Shown here: positions 1 through 54,807 of the stretch, in pieces | Layout of the letters: every line of letters begins with the position of its first letter | How positions within the stretch are numbered: position 1 is the stretch's first letter | DNA from: Cristatella mucedo | Lineage: Eukaryota > Bryozoa > Phylactolaemata > Cristatellidae | Reading direction: 5' to 3' | DNA length: 64,000 nt | Assembly (NCBI GenBank): GCA_009760855.2 | Contig: WPIO01000103.1 | Location: forward strand, 544,001 to 608,000 | Notes under the pieces: generated by a model | What the model was told of the DNA's origin: nothing | Database searches by the model: none | Seen by the model: only the letters and a program-made list of their open reading frames with translations | Made by a program: the position numbers and the translations under genes

Positions 1-97
1 ACACTATTACATTGAATCTCACTACATCTCAAGGAAGTTATTTCTTATACCCTCATTGGTCTACAAATTGGTCGTGGGTTGGATAAGTCATTCGTAA

Positions 98-215
98 AAT
101 GCCCTAAGAGACCGTTATCTCTATTTAGGCGCTTCGCATATGCCAAGGGCCTCGAGCCGACACCTTTGGTCATCAAAAACATGCACTTTGACCAATGGGT
201 GAAGCCGGCATTCAA
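98..215 (-). mobile_element. tRNA-derived SINE family A (fragment)
   Basis: On the minus strand a box-B-like GGCTCGAGG is followed by a GAAGCGCCTAAATAGAGA tail and the return arm GGTCTCTTAGGGC. This is the family-A SINE layout best seen at 13.4 kb. The box-A end is degraded. Confidence 0.6.
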
Positions 216-817
216 TTGTACTTCTAAGTCCTTTTGAAGCTTTAACGTTTGAGCACCAAGGTCTATGCAGAATGTGGTGGGATTGATGCTTTGAGCACCC
301 TTAGTCGTGATCACCTGGGTAAAAAACCGGCAGAGTTTTTTCGCTTCATTTTGGAATCCAATTTAAACAATCAAGATGCCGTGGCCAAAGTTGCACCCGA
401 GCTGTTGCTTCTGCAGCAGCAAGATGCGACAGGGTAATAAGCCGTCCGGTGGAGCAGAAACACCAGGAAGGTCTGACTGCGTCAGAAGATCATCAATTAT
501 ACACAATAAGTATACACTTTCTTGTCAGATGGACTTTTGTGTGATCAGAAATGAACTGCAACCAATCACCAGGAGCGTCTCGATGAGTTCAAACACGAAG
601 CGACCCACAATAAAATAATATTAAATGCATTATTGCTTCTATTCTGTCACTGCAGCAGAGACCGATAACTGAGCCATTCACTGTTCTTGGTCGAACGATC
701 AGCTAAGCTGTCAATGCAGGCTACCCAGCAGCCATTGCTGTGAAACTCATACAAACAACTCACACACTCAACAAACAGCGTTACCTCGGTAAACTCAACT
801 TGGTATTAATGATCTGA

Positions 818-1255
818 AACCTCGAATCTTTTGGAAACCGTGCCTTCAGTTTGTATGCCTCCAACGCTTGGATATCATTACCGACTTGCGTCAGGACATC
901 CCCTGACATTTAAAAAGAAACTAAATACGCACCTAGTTATCACATCAGTTAGTGGGTCCCTGCGATTCGACCTTATATGCTTATGCGTGCTAGCACTATG
1001 CATGTTGCCACTAACCATACTTGGATGCTGACCCTGTGCATATCACCCCTAACCATGTCTTGTTGTTTATTGAGCATGTTACCACTGACCATTCGATCGT
1101 GTTTCCTTTGCAGCAAATGTAAAGTGCCTATAAATAAATAAATAAATAAACAAGTAAATAAATATATATATATATATATATGTATATATCTATATATATA
1201 GAGAGAGAAAGATTGAGTTATGTGAGGGCACTTTATCGAGTGTTTTATTATCATT
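818..1255 (+). mobile_element. CR1/L2-like LINE family 1, 3' end
   Basis: Truncated copy covering the last ORF residues (FGNRAFSLYA-like, frameshifted), the 3' UTR with repeated TGCATGTT/CACTAACCAT blocks, and the terminal hairpin. The hairpin is split: the left arm AAAGTGCC at about 1121 and the right arm GGGCACTTT at about 1228 are separated by a (TAAA)n/(TA)n expansion. It ends in TTATTATCATTATT. Confidence 0.8.
1131..1203. repeat. (TAAA)n and (TA)n microsatellite
   Basis: AAATAAATAAAT followed by TATATATA runs, lying inside the 3' hairpin of the surrounding LINE fragment. Confidence 0.9.
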
Positions 1256-1941
1256 ATTAACAAAAAAGAGTCAAACCAAGATAAGATCGAGACGATCTGG
1301 CTGAAAATGGTCACCCAGCGCTGGCATGGGTTTCACCGAACTTGACAAAGTTTTCTACAATAACGAGGCTTTGTTACCAGCTTTATTATTGTTAGGTTTA
1401 TTATTATTATTATATTATCATTATTATGTTATCATTATTAGGTTAGCCGCGTTTAGAATTTATTGCATTCAATTCTTCGTATATTATGTCGCAGAGATAC
1501 TGGCTTTGATCTTCGCCCTGCACTACTCAGGGTAGATATTTTGAAGGTACTTTACTTGACGCTACCTATTTCTTAGCTAGTGCTCAGATAAATGGTTTTG
1601 TAGGGCCCATTTTGATTTGCAGTGGTGACATCAGTAAATTCCATGGGTTTACAATTTGCTCCCAAACGGCCCAAAGTTGCTCCACACAGAGAACCCTGCC
1701 CACTGCGGCCAATACTGCCGCGAGCTGGTGCCTGGCGGTCCCTGCTCTCTCAAAAAAAATAAAATAAAAAAGACACGTTTACCGACCGCTCGGCAACTTT
1801 GCGCCTTAGACTAGAACACATGAAATGTTTTAGCTGCGAGCACGGCCGACCGTCAGCACAGAACGTCACGGTCTCGCGTCATAATGGCAGCCGGCTGCCC
1901 GATCCGCTGCACGTCTGCATTGCGAGTAGGATTTCTATTTA

Positions 1942-11927
<9,986 letters not shown>

Positions 11928-12245
11928 GCGTCGAGAGGCTGCTAGCAAGTGAAGTCGCGGGCGAGACAGCGACAGTGGGCAGATGTGGACGACGCGACAG
12001 GGGACAAAGCTATGGATGCACCGCATCCCACCGCGACGCTTTATCTGTCACCATTTTTTTATTACTAGCCGCGCGAGCTCTTGTGTCCGACGACGAGCGG
12101 GAAATGCACGCGTACTCGCGCACAGTGCCACTCTCGGCCTACTGCCTACTTAGAGAGTGCGCCGAGCGCTCCCGCGTCCCGCGGCAGCCGCAACGGCCTG
12201 CGAAAGCGGCGCTACCCGGCGCTTCGCGAGCCAGCCACAAGGACA
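11928..12245. other. Downstream flank of kinase gene
   Basis: GC-rich sequence after the kinase stop codon, probably 3' UTR and spacer. No second gene and no clear polyadenylation signal seen. Confidence 0.5.
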
Positions 12246-12360
12246 GGGGAGGTAATTCGATTCAATACGGCGGCTCATCCGGCCGGCTGCAGAGTCGGCG
12301 CATCGACGCTAACCGGCTAGGAACCGTGGCGCGAAAGACAAGTCGCGAATTACCTCCCCT
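12246..12360. mobile_element. Candidate 115-bp element with 15-bp terminal inverted repeats
   Basis: AGGGGAGGTAATTCG at 12246-12260 is repeated exactly inverted as CGAATTACCTCCCCT at 12346-12360. GAC flanks both sides, a possible 3-bp target duplication. The GC-rich interior has no recognised coding content. It could be a miniature DNA transposon; superfamily unknown. Confidence 0.55.
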
Positions 12361-12721
12361 GACCGATTAGCGCGTGCTCCGCAATCAGCTTTCGCAGGCT
12401 GCGGTGCATCGCGTGCTAGCTCCTCAGCTACGATGCACCGATTTCCCGTTTACAGGCGGCTAAGAGGGAGCCTGCTGTATGAGCGATCGCTTCAGTGATT
12501 GCGAGCACCAGCCTAGCGGGTGGTTTCGGCGATTGGTCTTGCCGTGCCGCGATTTAGGCTAAATTCATAACAGCTGGAACGCCAGCGGATAAATGCTACG
12601 TTTCAGCGGCTTCATAAAAAAAATCGGCACGTTGTGTAGGGCGCATGCACCTTCGACTTGGAATGACTTGGTATCTGTAGATTTAGCTTCAAGATGAAGT
12701 CGCATACAAGATGGAAGTATA

Positions 12722-12935
12722 CAATAATAATGCATTTGATACAACTCCCTCGGAGAACTAAATCTCTTTCTATGCACTCTAAATTTGCTGCAAAGGAAGC
12801 AGGATCAAATAGTTAGTAGTAATATGCTCAATAAATGACACGAATAACATGGTTAGGGGTGACATGCACAAGGTCAGCATGCACAGTTTCAGCACGCACA
12901 AGCGCATTTACGGCGAATCGCAGGGACTGAATGAC
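12722..12935 (-). mobile_element. LINE family 1 tail fragment
   Basis: Reverse copy: AATAATAATG, a decayed hairpin (CTCCCTCGGAGAAC...TCTCTTTCTATGCACT), TTTGCTGCAAAGG, then the 3' UTR blocks GGTTAGGGGTGACATGCAC and GGTCAGCATGCACAG. Confidence 0.78.
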
Positions 12936-12954
12936 TAAAGCACTAAATTAAATT

Positions 12955-13045
12955 TAGAAAATTTAGAATTAGATTAAATTTAGAATTAATGCTAATAAAT
13001 TTAGAATTAGAATTCAATTTAGAAAAGTTACAGCACTAAATGCTG
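12955..13045. repeat. Local AT-rich imperfect repeat
   Basis: Repeated TTAGAATTAG / AAATTTAGAA units, several imperfect copies directly after the LINE tail. Confidence 0.6.
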
Positions 13046-13409
13046 TGATACATGGATGCGTGAAGTATCAAGGCTACCGCTAAACGTTTACTTATTTCAA
13101 ACGAGTGCCACAATTCGTAACATTCTGATGGGTTTGGCTATCTGCAATGCACGAGATAATGCAAATTTTAGGGTAGTGAAATCTAGTCCGATCAGCGGCT
13201 GCTCGTTTAGCGTCACACGAGCGACCGTCGAGGACATCTAACAGCACACGTCAAATACGCTCCTTGGCTCGTGAAGGGCAGCAGCTCCCGCTTCTCGGGG
13301 CAGCGAGAGACGCGCAGCGTCGGACGGCGCGGCTTACCGTTCAATACGCAATGCACGGGCGCACGTCGAGACAGGCGCGCGCACGCGCGTACGCTTGCGG
13401 TCGCGACGC

Positions 13410-13559
13410 CAAGCTGGTTTGGTCTAGCAGTTAAGGTGCTCGCCCCGACCAAGGTCTAATTGAGGTTGTGGGCTCGAGCCCCGAGGCATATGTGAAGCGC
13501 CTGAATAGAGATTAAGTTCTCTTGGGGCGTTATATAAATGAATTATATTGTTATATTAT
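13410..13559 (+). mobile_element. tRNA-derived SINE family A, best copy
   Basis: A head resembling tRNA: box-A-like TGGTTTGGTCTAGCAGTTAA and box-B-like GGGCTCGAGCCCC about 50 bases later. Then ATATGTGAAGCGCC, inner hairpin AGAGA-TTAAGT-TCTCT, return arm GGGGCG and TATATAAATGAATTAT with TTATATTATA. The 3' part is nearly the terminal hairpin of LINE family 1. It ends about 190 bases before the GUSB start codon. Confidence 0.85.
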
Positions 13560-13749
13560 AGCGGGCCCGCGCGGGCGCGACAGCGAAGGGGAACGAACCT
13601 CCGCGCGCCAGGACTGTCGTCACCTCCGGCCGACGGTAGCTAGCGCGCCCTCACCGCCCTCCCCACGTGGTCAAGCGAGAGAGCACGTGCTGCTGCTACC
13701 CGTGGAAGGGGAGGGGTCGTCTGCGTGCTACCCGATCATCGCCTCCGAG

Positions 13750-48325
<34,576 letters not shown>

Positions 48326-49435
48326 CCAATGCGGCTGAGAGCACCCTGCAAACAACTCACTAAGCTAAGTGTATTTGCATGTTTTAGGCAGCAGAGACCA
48401 TAGCTCTACCATCATGTCGCTCTACACGGTGGCCAATGGCAATCGACTGCAGTGGAAGGGTGCTGCTGCTGAATCAGGCAGTCGGCCTTGGTCAAAAGTA
48501 AAGATCGATACGAGCTCGGATTATTGTGTGTGTCACTCAATTTGTACATGTTATCTGGTTTGAGTGTTGGGGACAGCTGCAGCAATCAAGATATCCGTGC
48601 ATATTTTTTAAAGGTGCAATCTGCCACTGGAACCATAATATTCATAGTATTCATAATATTCATTCAGCCCTGTGTATGTTAGACGCCTACTACCAGTGTG
48701 ACAATGTGCACGAAACTTGACGAAGAATTGTGACGAAGCATGTGGCTGAAGCTGTCTACTGTCCTTTAGTAAACCTGTCCTATGCTGATTGCGATTCTGT
48801 TAGTAAATATATGCAAACTCGTTTCTAGCAGTTTTTTAGATGGGCTGGATTGTGAAAGCATGTGCATGCAGAGTCCAGCAAGGATTCCATGATAATAGCT
48901 ATATTTATAGTATTAGCCATTAGTTTTTCTAAGTGCAATCTTTCCCGTGATCTTGCTGCTCCGGCCGTGTTCTTCTTATGCCCTTTTTGGGTTTGTCGAA
49001 TAATTTTGGTAGCATCTAGTAGCATCTCTCAGTGAGCAGTTTTAACTTATAGGAAAGCATTTTGAACTACACTTTTCCAAACACGGCTGTTCAATGTCCC
49101 TCAGAAAAGCTGTTTCATGGGATTAAACCAGTTTAATCTACTTCTTCATGTTGACTCTAAGAAGTAAAGTGCTAACAACAGATCGACATTTCAGTGGTTT
49201 CGATCTGAATGCCACCATTAAATGAATCTGCCGACACTGGTGTTAGGATGACAACTAATTTTCTTCAACTGAATAATGATAAAATGAGCCTAATTATAGT
49301 TTCTTATGACGATGTCTGTAACTTCACAAAGCCTTAAGGACTAATTTAGAGTTAAGCTCGAGAGTTTTCTATATCCCACTTAAAGCCTAAGAAGCTTTCT
49401 GTGTGCATAAGGTTGCCAACTCACTTCATCTTAGG
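48326..49435. other. GUSB downstream region
   Basis: Probably 3' UTR followed by spacer. No clear AATAAA near the stop and no other gene recognised. Confidence 0.45.
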
Positions 49436-49439
49436 CAAC

Positions 49440-50010
49440 CGAGAGTAAGTGAGACGTATAGTCAGGAGGGCAGTCGTGGAAGAGAGTTGCATGGAAGTAA
49501 CAGCTTAGGAAGATTGAAAAGACGTTCCACATAGAAAATGTGTCTGTCGCCGACGATCATTTAACCGTAGGAATGGAACAGCATTGGAACGATTCATTTT
49601 CCATAGAGAGGACCTTAGGGCAAGAAGGGGCTGAAACTAGGGCAGCAGTTCAGCTAGGTATGCAGGAGCCAGGCGGCAGTGGGCCTTGTGGGTCAGAATA
49701 AGATTTTTACTCTGGATTTTGATCGACCGGAAGCCATAGCAGCAGGAGATGCATGTCTGAAGCTCTGGGATTTGTTGTCAATCTTTCAGTCGTATTCATT
49801 ACCGCCTGGAGACAATTTATGGCTTTTCGGGTAGCCCAGCCAAAACAGAATTGTTGTAGTCCAGCCGAAACAGGGAGCTATCAAAGTTTTTAGCCAGCCA
49901 CTGTGGTAGACAGTCCCTAATGTAAGACATGGATCGAACGTGATTGTAAGCTGCCGAAGCATTCTGCTTAATGAAGCTTTTAAACCTTTAGCAGTTTTAA
50001 GTTATCAAAG
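49440..50010 (-). mobile_element. LINE family 2 fragment (reverse)
   Basis: GCCTTGTGGGTCAGAATAAG is the reverse of the family-2 LTHKARHGLAPSYL segment (compare 17025-17065). CAGCAGTTCAGCTAGGTATG matches YLAELL. Frameshifted. Confidence 0.68.
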
Positions 50011-50079
50011 ATTATACCTAAATTCCAAGCACACGATGAAGGTCGCACTATACTATCACCAATAATGTGCGAATCTTGT

Positions 50080-50290
50080 CACTCGGAAACTGGAAAGTCC
50101 TACCCTTCAAAGTTGGCCCGCCGGCTTCTGTGGCCTTCTTTACAGAATGCATTCAAAATGACAGTTTGCTTAATGATCATATCAGCTTCACGGTCAACTT
50201 GCTGTACTTTCAGCTTTTCACTAATTCAAAAAATTGCTCGTGCTGCTGGTACCACAGCCTAATGAGTCTATTAGTCCCGTCTAGACTCAG
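50080..50290 (+). mobile_element. LINE RT fragment
   Basis: Contains NDSLLNDHISFTVNLLYFQL, the decayed LSLDDHISSTVKSAYFQL segment. Confidence 0.5.
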
Positions 50291-50481
50291 GTAGTGCTCT
50301 CCCTAAAGGTATTCATACCTGAGTAATGAGATGATCTCACAGATGGTGCAAAACTTTTCGGCTTGCCGAGTTTGCTGTGAACGTCACAACTGCCCTAGGT
50401 AAGTGACACCTCTGGATAGTAACATGCACTGAATCACACAAGGTTAAGTACGAAAAGCACACCGAAACAAAAAGTCAAGTT

Positions 50482-50625
50482 CTATATAATAATAATAATA
50501 ATAATTCACTTGATAAAGCGCCCTCAGAGAACTTAATCTCTCTCTAGGCGCTTTACATTTGCTGTAAAGTGAAATGCAATTGAATGGTAAGTAAAATCAT
50601 GCTTGAAAAACAAACGAAATATATA
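50482..50625 (-). mobile_element. LINE family 1 tail, intact hairpin
   Basis: (AAT)n, CACTTGATAAAGCGCCCTCA, GAGAACTTAATCTCTCTCTA, GGCGCTTTACATTTGCTGTA, then AATTGAATGGTAAGTAAAAT. Closely similar to the tail of the copy at 41.75 kb. Confidence 0.85.
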
Positions 50626-50635
50626 TATAGCGATG

Positions 50636-51060
50636 GGACAGCTTAACGGGATGCATCTTTAGCTGGGACTTAAAAAGCACATGGTCATCGAAAGTCGTGA
50701 CTATAGCAGGAAGCGAGTTCCAAAATTCCGGTGAATGCTAGCTGAAGGCTCGATCACCTAAGGATTTCAATTTAGTATGAGGGACAGCTTGATGCTCGAT
50801 GCTGATGAGCTGGTGGTGCAAGAGAAAAACCCCGAGGAGCTAGAAAGTCGCATCTTTGGTGCAAGCGAGTGAAGTGACCTGTAAGCCAGATTGAGAATCT
50901 TGAACTCGGTTCGGTGCTTAACTGTGAGCTATTGAAGCTCAGACAGAAGTGGTCTGATGTGGCAGCTATGCCTTTGACGAATGGCCAACCAAGCTGCTGA
51001 GTTTTGCTAGGGAGCTGACAGTTTAGGTCGCAGGCCGACATAAGAAAAAATGGTAAGTTC
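50636..51060 (-). mobile_element. LINE family 3, RT C-terminal fragment
   Basis: Minus strand: QNSAAWLAIRQRHSCHIRPL (with a frameshift), EFKILNLAYRSLHSLAPK and a later FGDRAFS-like region. Distinct from family 1; related copies at 51.24 and 63.1 kb. Confidence 0.68.
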
Positions 51061-51120
51061 ACGAGGGTGATAGGCAAGATAAGTGAACAGACGAGTCTTA
51101 AACTACGATGTAAATACATT

Positions 51121-51220
51121 ACTATAATTCATTTGTATAGCTCCCTGAGAGAACTGAATCTCAACCCAGATGCTTCACATTTAGCCGCCGGGCTACAACT
51201 CACGACCTCGGTCGTCAATG
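51121..51220 (-). mobile_element. tRNA-derived SINE family A (fragment)
   Basis: ATTCATTTGTATAGCTCCCT, GAGAGAACTGAATCTC (reverse hairpin), GATGCTTCACATTTAGCCG, CCGGGCTACAACTCACGACC. The tRNA head is cut short. It sits between two family-3 LINE fragments. Confidence 0.62.
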
Positions 51221-51237
51221 ACAGTAAGTCATTGCAT

Positions 51238-51640
51238 GTGGTGACAAAAGCCTGAAGGGATTTCTACTCTTTCATCGTATGCGAACTAGAGGCTCGATCG
51301 CTGAAAGATTTTTTAGTTGGGGTTGATAACTTGACGCCACAAGGGGTTGTGAAGATAACATTGGAGGACCAAGGAGGTCGGGTAGATAGCCTGTTGCAAG
51401 CGAGTAAAGCGACCTTCATGCCAGACATGGGATCTCACAGTCGATTAGATTATTGATAGGGAGTCAGTGAAGCTCAGACAGACGTGTTGTGATGTAGCAG
51501 CTAAGCCGTTGACGACAGACCAGATGTGCAGCTAAATTTTACACCAGGTGCAAATGGTTAAGGACACAGGTAAGAGATTTGAATACTGGCAACTGCAATA
51601 ATCTTGAGACGATGGTTCAAGTGAGCAATTGAGGTCTATT
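51238..51640 (-). mobile_element. LINE family 3, RT C-terminal fragment
   Basis: Same segments as 50.64-51.06 kb: GAGGCTCGATCGCTGAAAGA, GCAAGCGAGTAAAGCGACCT, TCAGTGAAGCTCAGACAGAC. Possibly the same element separated by the SINE insertion or a second copy. Confidence 0.6.
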
Positions 51641-51644
51641 ATAT

Positions 51645-52306
51645 TTATATTAGTACAACAATGCTAATATCATTTTTCATTTTGGATTGTGCTGTTACTA
51701 GGGACTGCACTCAAACTCAGAAAGTGAATTTCTGGGTCAGAACTGTACGTGCACAGAGAATACTTAAATATTGGCGATCTTATAATAAATATCCACGACC
51801 AAGTTATTCGCTTGACTGAAAACGATACAGATGAGTAAATATTCCCACATATTTTTAAGAAAGAACATTGAGTGAGCTTCATCAACAAGAATGTAAAGCA
51901 CCCGAGAAGAGATCTAAAGTTACAAATGATTTAAATTGAAAGACTCACGCTCAAACTGTTAAAGAAATTGAGCTTTTATCCCTGCATATTTATGAGCAGA
52001 TATGTGGTCCATTTACAGTATATCTATGGTGAATACACCTGTTTTGTCAGATGTAACCATTCCAACTGTTTAACTTATGAATTATGCTAATTTAAAAACA
52101 ATATATAAATAAAATATATCGCAAATTCCACAATAAGCTGGCAACAGTCGGCATAAGGACGGCCTACTTATGGCCTCACAGCGATACTTCCGGTGTTTCC
52201 CTTCATTCTGAAGTTGCTTGCGGACCGTTGCTGAAAGCGCTCGCTGGCCGCACGTGATCAGTCCATTACTGGTATAAAGCTAAATATAGTTTACATCGTC
52301 AGAAAC
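51645..52306. other. Spacer upstream of tetraspanin
   Basis: AT-rich, no gene recognised; a more GC-rich patch near 52150-52260 lies just before the start codon and may include the promoter/5' UTR. Confidence 0.4.
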
Positions 52307-52411
52307 ATGCCAGCAAAATTTTCTGGTGATGAAGTGGATGTACAGATACAAACTGCTGAGCGCAGCCGCTGCCGCAAGATTTGCTTATCCATTTATGCGC
52401 TGGCACTCTTG
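52307..52411 (+). CDS. Tetraspanin exon 1
   Basis: ATG, then PAKFSGDEVDVQIQTAERSR, CRKICLSIYALALL. The Cys/Arg-Lys junction before TM1 is typical of palmitoylated tetraspanin N-termini. Donor GTATGT, phase 0. Confidence 0.7.
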
Positions 52412-54723
52412 GTATGTACTTTTGCTTGCAATCATACCGTTCTTTAGTTAGATTGTATCTCAGTTCAATAGCCTTCGTTATGGACGAGTTTTCTTGATGG
52501 GCTTGCTGTGTAGTTATCACGTAGTCTACGTTTAGTCACCAACAGCCTAAGAACAGATGTGACCAAGCCCAATCCGATGGAAGGGCCTGATAAGTGTCTT
52601 TGCAAAAACCTTCCATTTCGCATATGAAATGAGTAAATAAATTTTGAAAAAGCAGCTCTTTTGGAGCTTTCCCTCTTCCGGAATGTTTAGTGATACCGTT
52701 AGGCGGTCAATATCATCGCTATCCAATTGCCTACACCGTTCGCACTGTTACTGTGTGTCCTCATAACGTTCGCTAGTTCAGGTAGTTACAAAACTGTGCA
52801 ATTCGTGCAGGCGTGATGGTCGTAACATGTCAAACTGTAAAGACGGGTCACTCAAAATTTTGCAGGTAAGAGCTATCAACAACGCAAACCTTGCAAAAGT
52901 ACAGAGAATTGCCAGTAGACTACAGCTAGCACAGCAGGTGACTGTAGCCAGTTCTTTACATGCCTAAGCAGCTAACGCTTGGGGCGATGACTCACCGAAC
53001 GGCAGATCGTCACCGTAGAGACTGCTGCGGTCAGGCTCTTGCCATGTAGGCCAGTCGGGTCCGAAGGTATACCTAAATCGAGTTTCATACATAAATATCG
53101 CTCAGCTTATGCTTATGTGGCTTTTTGTATGCAGTCTCAACATCAAGGTCTATGGCCCTTGCTCAAAGTTCATAATTTCTGGGCATGGCAGTAATTTTAC
53201 TGACAAATCGGCCGTACCAAACAAGCCACTACTCGATTGCTGCCAGCAGAAGCCATCGGGTCACTGGCAGTGCTGTGGTAGAGTTTACTAGTAGGATGAA
53301 GACTTGGGCAACCCCTGGGAAAGCATGCGGACAGCTCGGCAGTTCCTCTGGTCAGTCATTTTCGCGATCGTGTTCTCTCAAACGTCTGAAAGCCTGCACG
53401 TGAGATGGGGCTCATGTGTGAGCCGAGTGTCTGCATAGTTTTGGCATGTTCGCCTTATGCAGCCAGGGAGCCGCAGAGAAGCATCGATAAGCAGCCGACG
53501 GCTCCAGAGATCCCAGTGGCTGGTAGGCTGCCTGATTGATTGGATCGGCAAGTGCGATGGGCACCTGCTAACTGGCTCTTACGATCTGAGATCTGAGACT
53601 GGGACTGAGCTCGGTTTGGCTCGGGCTTATTTGAGTCTTCTCTTGCAGTGGTCTGCAGTGTGGCTGTACTAACTGCAGAGTTTTCATTGCAATTCCTAGA
53701 TTTTAATTTGTCAACGCTCTCAAGAAGCTCCGATTTTCCGGTGATGCATGCAGGAATGTGCTGTTGTTTGTTTACAGTTTTTTCGGTGGCTGACGCAGTG
53801 GTAAGCCGTTTGAATTGCACTTAGGAATACCCGTGCCCGTTTTCGTATGAGTGAGTGCAGCTCTTTGATGAACGTACTGTGTTTGCAGATACAAAGAGCC
53901 AGGCTTCATGTAGTTCATTCATTAGTTGCTAGGCTGTCACGCCTGCTTCCTGTGCGCAATCAGCTGGATACCATTTACACAATGACTGGTTGGATTGGGT
54001 TTGGGTGGGCAGCGATTGAACTGTAGTTCAGCTCCCTGCATATGTCGTCTCTTTCAGTCGCCAGCGTCTTTTTTCTTGCTTAGTGGTTTCCTTCTCTGGT
54101 CTCTCGCGAGCCACGCAGTTCGATAAAATTGTTTCTGCTGCCGTACCATGCCGGCGGCAATGTAGAACAGCCAGGTGGTGCCTGCATTTGCCGCTGTCTC
54201 ACACTCTTTTTGTACATTCGTGGCAGCCTGGTGGCTCTAGCTGGTGATGGGCTATGCGAGCAGCTTCTGGCAGTTCATCTCGGCTTGCTTATCGATACAT
54301 TCATTTTTTGCTCGACGTCAGCTGGCTTCAGCAGTGGCCACTGCCGGCGGCGTGTGGAGCGTCGCCGACCCGCGCATCGTCGGTCTGCAGCTCTACCAGG
54401 TGTACGGCGACCAGCCGGCCACCATACCCGCCGTGATGATCACGTGTGGCCTGCTGAGCATCATGGCGAGCATCATTGCTATGACCGGAGTCGTGAGAGG
54501 AGACAAAAAGCTGCTCGGCATGGTATGTAGCTGCTCGGCGTGGTATGTAGCTGCTCGGCTGCCGAGGTCTGCCTCCCCTCCCAGCGCCAGCAGTCACCTT
54601 CTCAGAGCCGCTGGGCTGAAGCAGATTCGAGAGCTGAGCACAGCTCAAGGTGTCGCTAGTGTGTGGGGGGGTTCCTGCCTGCCGTTGTGTGTGGCTGTGT
54701 GTGTGTGCGTGTGTGTGTGCGTG

Positions 54724-54807
<84 letters not shown>

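Noticed and set aside
13410-13500. A genuine tRNA gene
   Set aside because: Box A and B are present but the acceptor stem does not close and a LINE-type tail follows; several dispersed copies show that it is a SINE.
53109-53291. Cysteine-rich 60-codon frame in tetraspanin intron 1 as an exon
   Set aside because: Exons 1 and 2 together already form a continuous TM1 in phase 0.
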